DNA of 64,000 bases. Origin: Afipia sp049747295. GTDB taxonomy: Bacteria > Pseudomonadota > Alphaproteobacteria > Rhizobiales > Xanthobacteraceae. The translations under genes were made by a program, and so were the position numbers. Where the stretch lies: contig NZ_JBMHJM010000001.1 of assembly GCF_049747295.1 (NCBI RefSeq), positions 3,720,001 through 3,784,000 of the forward strand, in the 5' to 3' direction. This document shows positions 51,510-59,901 of this stretch, piece after piece. Positions within the stretch are counted from its first letter, which is position 1; the number at the start of each line of letters is the position of its first letter. The notes beneath the pieces were generated by a model, which was given only the letters and a program-made list of their open reading frames with translations, had not been told where the DNA came from and searched no databases.

Positions 51510-51541
51510 CTCGTGTCCCGAATCCAAAGTTCGCCCCATCA
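51510..51541. repeat. Half-element D: left arm of a bulged palindrome
   Basis: GTGTCCCGAATCCAAAGT followed by TCGCCCCATC matches the left arm and start of the loop of palindrome C1 with few differences, but no complementary right arm follows. The usual CTAG is CTCG. It lies in the 174-bp gap upstream of the TauE gene and is a decayed remnant. Confidence 0.75.
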
Positions 51542-51604
51542 TCACTGGATGCGGGAGGGCGCGGTCGCGCGCATCTCCCGACGACGAAAAGCCGGAGGCT
51601 GCTC

Positions 51605-52330
51605 TTGAACTTCGTGTTCGTCCTTGCTGTCGGGCTCGTTGCCGGAGTGATTAGCGGCATCGTCGGCACAGGCTCGTCGATCATGCTGCTGCCTGTTCTC
51701 GTCTACGAGTTCGGGCCGAAGGAAGCCGTGCCGATCATGGCGATCGCTTCCATCATGGCGAACCTGTCGCGCATTCTGGCGTGGTGGCGCGAGGTCGACT
51801 GGCGCGTGGCAGGCGCTTATGTGGTCACCGGCGCTCCAGCTGCAGCACTCGGCGCGCGAACATTGCTTGCTCTGCCATCGCATGTGGTCGATGCCGCGAT
51901 CGGCGTGTTTCTTATTGCCGCGATCCCGTTGCGGCGCTGGTTCGTCGCGCGTGAGTTCACGCTGTCGCTCTGGCACCTCGCCATCGTTGGTGCGGTCGTG
52001 GGGTATGTCACGGGTATCGTGGCGTCGACAGGGCCGATCACGATTCCGATCTTCATGTCGTTCGGCCTGATCAAAGGTGCACTGCTTGGCACGGAAGCCG
52101 CCGGTTCGCTCGCGCTCTACATCAGCAAGGCGCTGACGTTTCAGCGCTTCGATGCAATGCCGCCAGCAATTGCGCTGAAAGGCCTGATTGCCGGATCGTC
52201 GTTGATGGCAGGTGCTTTCATCGCCAAGCGCTTTGTGATGCGGCTCGATGCGGAATCCTTCCGTCTCATGATGGAAGGAATGATGCTGGTCGCGGGCCTC
52301 TCCATGCTCTGGACCGCGCTGCATCACTGA
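51605..52330 (+). CDS. TauE/SafE-family membrane transporter (sulfite/sulfoacetate exporter family)
   Basis: This 241-residue protein has about 7-8 membrane segments. The TTG at 51605 is chosen because GGAGG lies 6 nt upstream and the first helix (NFVFVLAVGLVAGVISGIVGTGSSIMLLPVLV) starts at once. A longer frame would run through repeat remnant D. The GGxxG-like IVGTGSSIMLLP motif and the repeated second-half GIVASTGPITIPIFMSFGLIKGALLGTEA are TauE/SafE signatures. The substrate is probably a small organic or sulfonated anion. It is monocistronic. Confidence 0.85.
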   Translation: MNFVFVLAVGLVAGVISGIVGTGSSIMLLPVLVYEFGPKEAVPIMAIASIMANLSRILAWWREVDWRVAGAYVVTGAPAAALGARTLLALPSHVVDAAIGVFLIAAIPLRRWFVAREFTLSLWHLAIVGAVVGYVTGIVASTGPITIPIFMSFGLIKGALLGTEAAGSLALYISKALTFQRFDAMPPAIALKGLIAGSSLMAGAFIAKRFVMRLDAESFRLMMEGMMLVAGLSMLWTALHH

Positions 52331-52481
52331 TCCATCTGCGGACTTGCCGCGGATTTCCGGTTAATAAAAGCTCAATAAACACAGCCGTTTATGGTGAACC
52401 GTTTATTAAGTGTCATGGTTTACATTTCCTGACAGTCGGCATCGAGCCCCGATGCCTTGCAAGTTGCGTAAGCCGGTACCC

Positions 52482-53714
52482 ATGATTGTTCGGCAGTTTA
52501 TTAGTTGGGTTCGTACTGCTCCCGCAGGGGAGCGCGCAGAGGCGACACGGGCACTGGCCCGGGCCTGGTTGATTTCCGATTTATCGGATGACGACCGAGC
52601 CGCCGCCGAAGGCGCGTTGTTGATGCTCCTTGACGATGCATCGCCGCTGGTCCGCAAAGCGATGGCGGATGTTTTCGCCCGCTCAGTGGATGCGCCGCCG
52701 GCCATCGTCGCAGCACTTGCGGTGGACCAGGCGTCCGTCGCGGTGCCGATCCTCGAACATTCTCCCTTGTTGTTCGATGCTGATCTGGTTGACATCGTCG
52801 CGACCGGCAATTGCGAGATCCAGTGCGCCATTGCGCGCCGTACCGATCTTCCACCGTCGGTCTGCGCTGCGATCGCGGAAGTCGGCAGCCCCTCATCGGC
52901 GCTCGAGCTGATCGAAAATCCGCGTGCAGAGCTGGCGGCGTTCTCGCTGGAACGCATCGTCGAACGTCATGGACATTTCGCAGCCATCCGCGAGTCGCTT
53001 CTGGAATTACCGGACCTTCCGGTGAAGCTCCGGCTGATCCTCGCTGAGAAACTCTCCAGCACGCTGACTCATTTCGTCACCGCGCGTGACTGGATGAGCG
53101 CGGAACACGCCCGGCGCGTCGCGGGCGAAGCGTTGGAGCGCTCGACCATCAACATCGCCTCGCATACGCGCGGCGCGGACCTCGTCGCCTTGGTCAGCCA
53201 CCTGCGTTCGGCCGGTCAACTCAATGCGGCCCTGATCCTGCGTGCGCTGCTGTCCGGCAATTTTGAGCTGTTCCAGGAAGCGTTGGTGCAACTGTCGAGC
53301 CTGCCGCGCAACCGTGTCGCAGCGCTGGTTTACGATCGCGGCGGCGCGAGCCTGAACGCTTTGCTTGCCAAGGCACAATTGCCGAAATCGACCTTCGCGG
53401 CATTCCGTGTCGCCCTCGAGGCCAGCCACGAGGTCGGCTACATCGGCACGGTCAACGGCGCCACGCGGCTGCGGCGGCGCATGGTCGAGCGTGTGTTGAC
53501 ACAGTGCGAGACTGCGCCCACGCCGGAGACCGAACCGCTGCTGATCATGCTGCGGCGCTTCGCAACGGAATCGGCGCGTGACGAAGCACGGATGTTCTGC
53601 GACGAAATGCTCGCGGATGATTTCGTCCACATGCTGGACGCGCACGCGACCGTCGATGCGATCCAGAGTGCGGATCAGTTTGCCGCGTATGATGATGAAC
53701 TGATCGCGGCCTGA
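52482..53714 (+). CDS. DUF2336 domain protein
   Basis: This 410-residue alpha-helical protein is read from the ATG at 52482. The DUF2336 region includes LARAWLISDLSDDDRAAAEGALLMLLDDASPLVRKAMADVFARSVDAPPAIVAALAVDQASVAVPILEHSPLLFDADLVDIVATG, a HEAT-like series of helix pairs. The function is unknown; the family is common in alphaproteobacteria with signalling genes. An Hpt protein and a response regulator lie next to it on the opposite strand. An in-frame ATG at 52452 is an alternative start. Confidence 0.85.
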   Translation: MIVRQFISWVRTAPAGERAEATRALARAWLISDLSDDDRAAAEGALLMLLDDASPLVRKAMADVFARSVDAPPAIVAALAVDQASVAVPILEHSPLLFDADLVDIVATGNCEIQCAIARRTDLPPSVCAAIAEVGSPSSALELIENPRAELAAFSLERIVERHGHFAAIRESLLELPDLPVKLRLILAEKLSSTLTHFVTARDWMSAEHARRVAGEALERSTINIASHTRGADLVALVSHLRSAGQLNAALILRALLSGNFELFQEALVQLSSLPRNRVAALVYDRGGASLNALLAKAQLPKSTFAAFRVALEASHEVGYIGTVNGATRLRRRMVERVLTQCETAPTPETEPLLIMLRRFATESARDEARMFCDEMLADDFVHMLDAHATVDAIQSADQFAAYDDELIAA

Positions 53715-53743
53715 GTTCGTTAAATCCATCTCACACTGGTGAT

Positions 53744-53775
53744 AATGCCCGGGCCTCGATCCGGGCATTCTTATT
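53744..53775 (+). terminator. Intrinsic terminator after the DUF2336 gene
   Basis: The stem AATGCCCGG / CCGGGCATT with an 8-nt loop is followed by CTTATTT. Confidence 0.75.
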
Positions 53776-53824
53776 TCGGGGCACGCCTTGTCGAATGTTC
53801 GCGGGGCTAGCGGCAATCATGCGC

Positions 53825-53859
53825 AAAACAAAACCGCCCGGGCCAGCCGCGGGCGGTTT
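53825..53859 (-). terminator. Intrinsic terminator after the Hpt gene
   Basis: The stem AAACCGCCCG / CGGGCGGTTT encloses a 9-nt loop. Read on the minus strand it ends in a TTTTGTTTT-type tract, so it terminates the Hpt-response regulator transcript. Confidence 0.8.
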
Positions 53860-53884
53860 GCTTGTCTCTATGAGAAGTCTGCTG

Positions 53885-54469
53885 TTATTCGGTCGGCGCG
53901 ATACTCGGAGCCAACACAGCTTCGAGATGTTCGGGGCGATCCTGGTTGACAGCGATAAGATATTCGTCGGCAACGCTGCGCAGACGCTTGCTGAGCTCGT
54001 CCGCCGTTTCCGCCTTGCTTTCGTCGCGGCGCTTCTGCTCGCGGAAGATCGCCAGAATGGCATTGATATGATGCGTGATGATCTCTTCGGGGACTTTTGC
54101 GAGATCCGGCGCATGTTCGATGATGCGGGTCAGGCTCTCGGCGGCGGCAGCGGCCGTCGGATAACCGAAGGTCGCGGCGTGGCCCTTGACATCATGGGCG
54201 GCGCGGAACATTTCGTCCTGCCGCTCCTTGTTGACGCCGTCACGTTTGATGGCGGCGTGGGCGGCATGGAGGCGGTCGCATTCGATACGCATCCATTCCT
54301 TGAACTCGCCGGAGAGATCGGCAAGCGCTTGCTCGGCGCGCGCGACAGGGTCGTCGAAATCCTTCTCCTCCACGTAGTGCACCATGGCGCGCAGGGGATT
54401 CGGCTGGGTAATGACAAGATGATCGCTGAAAGTCTCGACGTTGATATCAGAAGGCTTCTTGGGGGCCAT
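53885..54469 (-). CDS. Histidine phosphotransfer (Hpt) domain protein
   Basis: This 194-residue cytoplasmic protein has an Hpt four-helix domain with phosphoacceptor His92 in FRAAHDVKGHAATFGYP, the usual H-x-x-KG pattern. It carries phosphate between a histidine kinase and response regulators. It follows the response regulator gene by 8 nt on the same strand, so the two are probably co-transcribed and partners. No kinase is in the window. The N-terminal 50 residues are not part of the domain. Confidence 0.9.
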   Translation of the reverse strand: MAPKKPSDINVETFSDHLVITQPNPLRAMVHYVEEKDFDDPVARAEQALADLSGEFKEWMRIECDRLHAAHAAIKRDGVNKERQDEMFRAAHDVKGHAATFGYPTAAAAAESLTRIIEHAPDLAKVPEEIITHHINAILAIFREQKRRDESKAETADELSKRLRSVADEYLIAVNQDRPEHLEAVLAPSIAPTE

Positions 54470-54477
54470 AATGTTTC

Positions 54478-55023
54478 CTAGCCGGGAGCACGCGCTTTTT
54501 CGAGCAGTGAAGGCTGCTGCATAACTTCAGCCTTGCCGCCACTGCGCCGCTCGACACCAATGTAATTGGTGATGTTGTTGCGGCGGCGGTCCGGACCAAA
54601 GTAATTCTTGGTCTTGATGAAGGGGCGCGGGTTGGCCACGCAATTGAGGATGCGTTGGTAAAAGCCCTTCGCGGAGATCGGCTTGACCAGAAATTCCGTG
54701 ACGCCGGCGTCGCGCGCAATCATGACGCGGCGCTTTTCCGAATGTCCGGTCAGCATGATGATCGGGGCGTAGGGATTTCCCGCGCCTTCCGGCTGCCGGA
54801 TCATCTGCGCTAGTTCGAGGCCGTCGAAGATCGGCATCGCCCAGTCACAGATCACAATGTCCGGAATATAATGGGTGAACATTTCGAGGGCGGTCGCGCC
54901 ATCCTCGGCTTCGTACACTTCGCGTGCGCCGAACGAGTGCAGCAGCGTGCGTATGATGCGCCGCATGTGCGGGTTGTCGTCGCAGACAAGGAAACGGAGC
55001 TTATTGAAATCGATGCGAAACAT
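54478..55023 (-). CDS. Response regulator receiver protein
   Basis: This 181-residue protein has a CheY-like receiver domain: acidic pair Asp15-Asp16 (VCDDNPHMRRIIRTLLH), phosphoacceptor Asp60 (VICDWAMP), Thr in MLTGHS and Lys in FLVKPIS. The C-terminal 50 residues (RPFIKTKNYFGPDRRRNNITNYIGVERRSGG) form a short basic tail without a known DNA-binding or enzymatic output domain. It is co-transcribed with an Hpt protein. Output may be by protein-protein contact, perhaps with DUF2336. Confidence 0.92.
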   Translation of the reverse strand: MFRIDFNKLRFLVCDDNPHMRRIIRTLLHSFGAREVYEAEDGATALEMFTHYIPDIVICDWAMPIFDGLELAQMIRQPEGAGNPYAPIIMLTGHSEKRRVMIARDAGVTEFLVKPISAKGFYQRILNCVANPRPFIKTKNYFGPDRRRNNITNYIGVERRSGGKAEVMQQPSLLEKARAPG

Positions 55024-55126
55024 GCAGGGATCCGATGATACACTCGAAAAGGGAGTGCACCTTGCGTTAACTGTAGTTCGCTGGTGTTAACGAATGGTTA
55101 TCCACGTTCGGCAAAACGCCGGTAAA

Positions 55127-55906
55127 TTAGACGCCAAACTGCTCGCGCAGGATGCGTTCTTCGAGGCTGTGGCCGGGATCGAACAGCATGCGGATCGCAA
55201 TTGTCCGGTCGGCGATGATTTCCACGCGGCAGACATCACGCGCTTCGTCGTGATCTGCCACGGCCGCTACGGGGCGTTTCTCGCTCTCGAGCACTTCGAA
55301 AACGACAAAGGCCGTGTTGGGGAGGAGCGCGCCGCGCCAGCGGCGGGGGCGGAACGCGCTGATTGGCGTCAAGGCGAGCAACGCGGCGTTGATCGGCAGG
55401 ATGGGGCCCTGCGCGGATAGATTGTAAGCGGTCGAGCCGGCAGGGGTCGCCAGCAGGATGCCGTCGGCAGCCAGTTCGGCCATGCGCTCGCGTTCATCGA
55501 CGAGAATCCGCAAGCGGGCGGCCTGATGGGTCTGGCGGAACAGTGCGACCTCATTGATGGCGTGGTGGATATGCACCTTGCCGTGCACGTCGGTCGCCCG
55601 CATCAGCAGTGGATTGATGACAGTGACCTTTGCCGCCTCCAGCCGTTCAATCAGCGAGTGCGGGCTGAACTCGTTCATCAGGAAGCCCACGGTGCCGCGA
55701 TGCATGCCGTAGATCGGAATGCCCGAACGCATGTGCTGGTGCAGGGTCTGCAGCATCAGCCCGTCGCCGCCGAGTGCCACCACGACATCGGCGTCGTCCG
55801 GCGCGCGGTTGCCGTAAATCCCGATGAGTTGCGCGAGCGCCTGCTGGGCTTCCGCGCTGGGCCCCGCCACGAAGGCAATCCGCTCATATTTCTTTGGCGT
55901 AGTCAT
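55127..55906 (-). CDS. nadK: NAD kinase
   Basis: This 259-residue enzyme phosphorylates NAD to NADP. The GGDG phosphate-binding motif is at 46-49 (VVVALGGDGLML), followed by the NE motif (HHAINEVALFR), and GSTAYNLSAQGPILPINAALLALTPISAFRPRRW forms the conserved C-terminal domain. The sequence ends with FDPGHSLEERILREQFGV, as in other rhizobial enzymes. It is read alone on the minus strand, with repeat copy C upstream. Confidence 0.95.
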   Translation of the reverse strand: MTTPKKYERIAFVAGPSAEAQQALAQLIGIYGNRAPDDADVVVALGGDGLMLQTLHQHMRSGIPIYGMHRGTVGFLMNEFSPHSLIERLEAAKVTVINPLLMRATDVHGKVHIHHAINEVALFRQTHQAARLRILVDERERMAELAADGILLATPAGSTAYNLSAQGPILPINAALLALTPISAFRPRRWRGALLPNTAFVVFEVLESEKRPVAAVADHDEARDVCRVEIIADRTIAIRMLFDPGHSLEERILREQFGV

Positions 55907-55985
55907 CTGCCGCCGTCAGCCTCAAGCCGTGTTCTGGGCCTCGTCTATACGAGGTATCCGGGCGTTGTCGAGGCGGCAGCGGGGG

Positions 55986-56152
55986 CTAGTGTCCCGAATC
56001 CAAAGTCCGCCTCATCGTGCTGCGCGCTCCGTAGCGGGCTTTGGATTCGAAAGGACACTAGTAAATCTATGATTCTAGTGTGGTTTAGGTTCAGAAGTTC
56101 GCTGGAAGGACTCGCAGGAAAAATCAGGCGAACTTCTGAACCACCACGCTAG
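55986..56152. repeat. Bipartite bulged-palindrome element, copy C
   Basis: Palindrome C1 (55986-56061) has outer arm CTAGTGTCCC and inner arm GAATCCAAAGTCCGC, with its right arm carrying three extra A/G bases (GAA) next to GGACACTAG. After a 13-bp spacer, C2 (56075-56152) has outer arm CTAGTGTGGT, an extra TTA, then inner arm GGTTCAGAAGTTCGC, complemented up to CACGCTAG. Total length is 167 bp, in the same order as copy A. It occupies most of the 359-bp gap between nadK and the TPR gene. Confidence 0.9.
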
Positions 56153-56211
56153 TTGGCAGCCCTGCACGCGGAAATGGTAAAAGACGGCCGTGTGACCGGT
56201 GTGAATTAACT

Positions 56212-56248
56212 AAAAAAGGCGCCCCCGCCGGATAGCGGGGTGCCTTTT
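56212..56248 (-). terminator. Intrinsic terminator after the TPR gene
   Basis: AAAAGGCGCCCCCGC pairs with GCGGGGTGCCTTTT around a 6-nt loop, with one mismatch. On the minus strand the T-run TTTTTTAG follows. It lies 18 bp past the TPR stop codon. Confidence 0.75.
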
Positions 56249-56265
56249 GTCTTGGTGAAAGACAT

Positions 56266-56841
56266 TCAGTAAGCGGAGCCGGGCGTGCCGCTGGCCAGCG
56301 CTGCAGCCAGGTTGCGGTAGTCCTCGTTATCCTTGCCCGCGAGTTCTTCGATCTTCTTCAGGTGATATTCCGCACGTTCGCGGTTGCCCTGTTCGACCTG
56401 CCACAGGCCGTAATATTGCCAGGTGCGGACGTGTTTCGGGTCAGCCTTGAGCGCGCGCTCGTACCATTCCTGGGATTGATCGTATTGGCCGAGCTTGCGG
56501 TAGGAATAGCCGATCAGATTGGCGACGTCGGCGCGGTCATCCTGATTGAGTGCCCTGAGTTGCGGAATCGCGGCTGCATAGTCATGGTGGTCGTAGATGG
56601 TCGCGTAGGCCGCGCGATAACCGGCGATGAAAGCCGGATCATCCAAGGACGATTTTTTATCGCGCTTTTGGGACTTCGAGCCTTTTGAGGAGTCGGATTT
56701 GGTACCTGAAGCCGGAGGTGCGGGAGTGTCGCTGCCTGCAGGAAAAGCCCGGTCGAGGACGGGGGCCTCGATGAAGGCCGAGAGAACAACCGCCGAGAAA
56801 ATCTGCTTGAAGGATATCTGCCCGATCGCCAAACCGCTCAT
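56266..56841 (-). CDS. TPR-repeat protein with N-terminal hydrophobic segment
   Basis: This 191-residue protein has a hydrophobic N-terminal region (IFSAVVLSAFIEAPVLDRAF), a Ser/Lys-rich linker and at least two TPR units (DVANLIGYSYRKLGQYDQSQEWYERALKADPKHVRTWQYYGLWQVEQGNRERAEYHLKKIEELAG). It probably acts as an envelope scaffold. The start at 56841 is preceded by AGGAGG. There are no clear operon partners. Confidence 0.85.
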   Translation of the reverse strand: MSGLAIGQISFKQIFSAVVLSAFIEAPVLDRAFPAGSDTPAPPASGTKSDSSKGSKSQKRDKKSSLDDPAFIAGYRAAYATIYDHHDYAAAIPQLRALNQDDRADVANLIGYSYRKLGQYDQSQEWYERALKADPKHVRTWQYYGLWQVEQGNRERAEYHLKKIEELAGKDNEDYRNLAAALASGTPGSAY

Positions 56842-57078
56842 GACAAGCCTCCTGATGATCTGAGTGAGATGATAAACTCCATCTGGCCCGTTAACCCCTG
56901 CCTCTCGGAAACATTCCGCGCGGCGCCTATAGGCGACATGACAAAAATGTCATCCAGATGAACGCCAGCCATCACGCAGCTTCAGATTGAGTTCAGCGCC
57001 CGGCGGCTAGCTTGTTCCCATGATCGAAACCCGGTCACTCGACCGGCCCCGCCTCGATCACATGAACAGGAGACGACC

Positions 57079-57300
57079 ATGTTGAAGACGATTTCCGCCG
57101 CTCTGGTTGCGGCCTCGATGCTTGCTGCACCGGCGATGGCGACGACTGTCGTCAAGACCAAAATCGGGCACGGCGTGATCACGAAGAAAGTGGTGATCAA
57201 GCCGTCAGTCGCCAACGCGCAGGCGCGCTTCGTCAAGAAGATCCATCACAATCGTCATCATGCCCATAAGCATGTGGTCGTCGTGAAGAAGAAGTTCTGA
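57079..57300 (+). CDS. Small exported Lys/His-rich protein
   Basis: This 73-residue protein has a clear signal peptide (LKTISAALVAASMLAAPAMA). The mature 52 residues are strongly basic (VKTKIGHGVITKKVVIKPS, then KKIHHNRHHAHKHVVVVKKKF), with seven His in the last 20 residues. GGAGACGACC precedes the ATG. The His/Lys cluster could bind metals, nucleic acid or lipid headgroups. The function is unknown; it is monocistronic with a downstream hairpin. Confidence 0.75.
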   Translation: MLKTISAALVAASMLAAPAMATTVVKTKIGHGVITKKVVIKPSVANAQARFVKKIHHNRHHAHKHVVVVKKKF

Positions 57301-57375
57301 GACATCAGAACGGATATTTCTTGAGGGCCGCTATGCAACGCCCCCGCATCTAAGCAGCTCTCGGGAAAGAAGACC

Positions 57376-57411
57376 GGCCTGTGATCATCGTTTTCACGAT
57401 GACCGCAGGCC
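57376..57411. terminator. Hairpin between the small basic protein and the TonB receptor gene
   Basis: GGCCTGTGATCATCGT pairs with ACGATGACCGCAGGCC (two G-T type mismatches) around TTTC. The genes are convergent here. A T-rich tract (GTTTCTATAAC) follows on the plus strand. Confidence 0.65.
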
Positions 57412-57426
57412 GAGCTGTTTCTATAA

Positions 57427-59400
57427 CTAATGGAAGACCGGCGCGCTGGCGAAGCGGACACCGCCGAAGACACCGAAGCCGGGGCGCAGGAAGCCGTCCG
57501 GGTTGACGTATTGCTCGTTGAGCAGGTTATCGATCCGCGCAAACGCGGTCACCCCTTCAGCGACTTTATAGTTCGCGGCCAGATTGACGATGGTGTAGCC
57601 CGGCGTGACCACATTGACGGCTCCAAAGCGTGGTACGTCGAGAAAGCTGCTGAAGCTGATCGCGGTTGCCGAAAGCGTCAGGTCGTCAATCGGCGTCCAG
57701 ATCGCCGTGTAGCTCATCTTGTTGCGCGGTCGGCGGGTCAGCTCCAAGCCCGTTTGAGTATCAACCGCATCCGTGTAGGTGTGATCGAAGCGAATCTTGA
57801 AACGCTCGTTGAACGTAATCGCGGCGAAAGTTTCGAAACCAGAGGTCTTCGCGGCCTGAACGTTGAAGTATTTTTGGGCTGGAAAGGTTCCGGCCGTGTT
57901 GATCAGGTTCGTGATGTCGTTGTTGAAGTAGGTGGTACCAAAACGAACACGGTCGTTGGCTATCGGCTGTTCGAATCCGACATCATAGCCTCTGCTTTCC
58001 TCGGGCTTCAGGTTCGGATTGTCGAGGCCGAAAGACGTATCGTAGAGCTGGCTCAGCGTCGGCGCCTTGAAGCCGGTGCCATAAGTTGCCTTCAGCTTCG
58101 TCTCAGTCCCCGGCACGATGAAGGCGGGCGCAATGCGATAAGTCGTATGATCGCCGAATGCGTCGTTGTCATCGACGCGAATATTGCTGACCACAAAGAA
58201 GCGATCAGCGAACTGCGATTGGAGTTCGACATAGGCGCCACGATTGCCGTTTTCCTTGGTCTGGACTGTATTCGAGTTGAAGCGCTCGATCTCATAGTCA
58301 GCGCCTGTCACAAGAGTTTGGCCCGGTAGGAAGGTGGCAACGCTGCGCCAGTCGTATTTATTGCGTTCGCCGTTGTTAGTGGAGAAGGGGGCCGGGAGGA
58401 AGGTGGTGAAGTCCTGGCCGTAGGGGTCGAAATTGTTGCGCCTCAGCTCGGTAAAGTTGGCGCCGAAATAGTTTTTCAAGCGGCCGTCAAATCCCGTGAC
58501 GACGGCTTCACTACGCGTAAAGAGCTGCGTGGAGGCTGTCGTGCTCTGTTTGTCTGCCGGCTCGCCGAACGGAAATGCCGGCATGAATGGGCCAAACCCG
58601 GTAAAACCAAGAAGCGCTTCCGTGTACCGGCCCGTGAAATTGAGAGCCAGATTCTCGGAAACATCGACACCGACCTTGGTCGAGAACGTCTTGTTATCGT
58701 AAGGATTGGGGAAGCGCTGTTGGCCGGGAGGCAGCAACTCTAAGGGGGTAACCTGTGCGCCCGATGTGTGGAGTTGTTCGACGTTGAAGTTGTAGCTGAC
58801 GGGTCCTTGCGAGCCGCTGACTCCGCCGGAGCTGTTGATCGTGCCGAAGCTGCCGCCTTCGACCCGAGCCCGGACAGTGGCGGGACCTTTTCCTGCCTTT
58901 GTAGTGATCGAGATCACGCCTCCGATCGCATCGGAGCCGTAAAGGCCGCTTTGCGGGCCGCGCAGGACTTCGATCTGCTCGATATCTCCAGTCAGCATGT
59001 TGCCGAGGTCGGCAGCGCCATTCGGGCTGCTTGGATCGCTGACATCGATACCGTCGAGCAGGACTTTCGTATGATTTGAGTTCGTGCCGCGGATAAAGAT
59101 TGCGGTGACACCACCGGGACCACCGTTTTGCACGACGTTGAGGCCGGGCACAGCTTGGAGCGCGTCGACAACGGTGCGGCGCTGATCGCGCTCGATGTCG
59201 GCGGCTGTAATCACTGTCACCGAGCTCGCAATCTGGCCGATCGGTGTCGGGACACGGGTCGGCGATGTCACCTCAACCGTCGGAAGCGCATTTGCTTCTT
59301 GTGCAAGTGCAGAGCTCGATGCTGCCGCGCCTGCGACACATGCCGCGAGTGGAAGCGCGAGCCGCGCCGTGGTGGAAAGATATTTCGAAACAAAAGTCAC
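57427..59400 (-). CDS. btuB: TonB-dependent outer-membrane vitamin B12 receptor (BtuB-like)
   Basis: This 657-residue protein has a GTG start at 59400, a signal peptide (LALPLAACVAGAAASSSALAQ), a plug domain (VTVITAADIERDQRRTVVDALQAVPGLNVVQNGGPGGVTAIFIRGTNSNHTKVLLDGIDVSDPSSPNG...VLRGPQSGLYGSDAIGGVISI) and a 22-strand type barrel ending GVRFASAPVFH, whose last aromatic is in the expected place. It imports cobalamins using TonB energy. A cobalamin riboswitch lies in the leader on the same strand, which supports the ligand. A longer ATG-initiated frame from 59523 has no signal peptide. Confidence 0.93.
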   Translation of the reverse strand: MTFVSKYLSTTARLALPLAACVAGAAASSSALAQEANALPTVEVTSPTRVPTPIGQIASSVTVITAADIERDQRRTVVDALQAVPGLNVVQNGGPGGVTAIFIRGTNSNHTKVLLDGIDVSDPSSPNGAADLGNMLTGDIEQIEVLRGPQSGLYGSDAIGGVISITTKAGKGPATVRARVEGGSFGTINSSGGVSGSQGPVSYNFNVEQLHTSGAQVTPLELLPPGQQRFPNPYDNKTFSTKVGVDVSENLALNFTGRYTEALLGFTGFGPFMPAFPFGEPADKQSTTASTQLFTRSEAVVTGFDGRLKNYFGANFTELRRNNFDPYGQDFTTFLPAPFSTNNGERNKYDWRSVATFLPGQTLVTGADYEIERFNSNTVQTKENGNRGAYVELQSQFADRFFVVSNIRVDDNDAFGDHTTYRIAPAFIVPGTETKLKATYGTGFKAPTLSQLYDTSFGLDNPNLKPEESRGYDVGFEQPIANDRVRFGTTYFNNDITNLINTAGTFPAQKYFNVQAAKTSGFETFAAITFNERFKIRFDHTYTDAVDTQTGLELTRRPRNKMSYTAIWTPIDDLTLSATAISFSSFLDVPRFGAVNVVTPGYTIVNLAANYKVAEGVTAFARIDNLLNEQYVNPDGFLRPGFGVFGGVRFASAPVFH

Positions 59401-59599
59401 GTTGTTGCCCCGCCGATGCTTGAAATCGCGGAGCCGGTGACAACACGCGCAGACACAACGATGCGCGGCGCGCGAACGCGGCCGTATGTCTCGTCGTGAC
59501 TGAGGACGCGGGCCATTGGCCAAACCTCCGCAACAGTTACGTCAAGTCACCGCTGCGGAACACCGCTCCTTCGCACGCCCCGTACGACGGAAGGATGAC

Positions 59600-59822
59600 C
59601 GGTACAGGCAGGTCTCCTGGCTCACGGATCATCGCCGTTGTCCGCCTTCCCAAGCTTTTGGCGCGTGGCCGTGGCTCAGTGGCATTGTGGACAACGGCTC
59701 ACCGCTGACAGTTGCGGGGGCAGCTTCGGAATGGCCGTGAAGTCGTGTTTGCGTTATGTTGCCAACAACTGCACGGCGGCACCGAATTCCCTATTCGCCA
59801 GCTTGCGCTGGCACCTGTGCCG
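59600..59822 (-). ncRNA. Cobalamin (AdoCbl) riboswitch controlling btuB
   Basis: Read on the minus strand, the leader contains the conserved order ACAGGTGCC, AATAGGGAA..GGTG, GCTGCCCCCGCAACTGT with CAGCGG, GCCACTG, GGGAAGGCGG and the terminal B12 box GAGCCAGGAGACCTGCC (59608-59624). These are the core elements of the cobalamin riboswitch class. It ends about 200 nt before the btuB GTG. Binding of B12 is expected to lower expression of the receptor. Confidence 0.93.
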
Positions 59823-59901
59823 TAGCTGCAATCAATCTGCCGGAGCATGCCTTGTCAATGCCACAATGTCCAAGAAACCCAAGGCGTTGGACTTCCACAC
59901 A

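Noticed and set aside
55526..56152. A plus-strand frame running from within nadK across repeat copy C
   Set aside because: It overlaps nadK antisense and then reads through the palindromes; neither part resembles a protein family.
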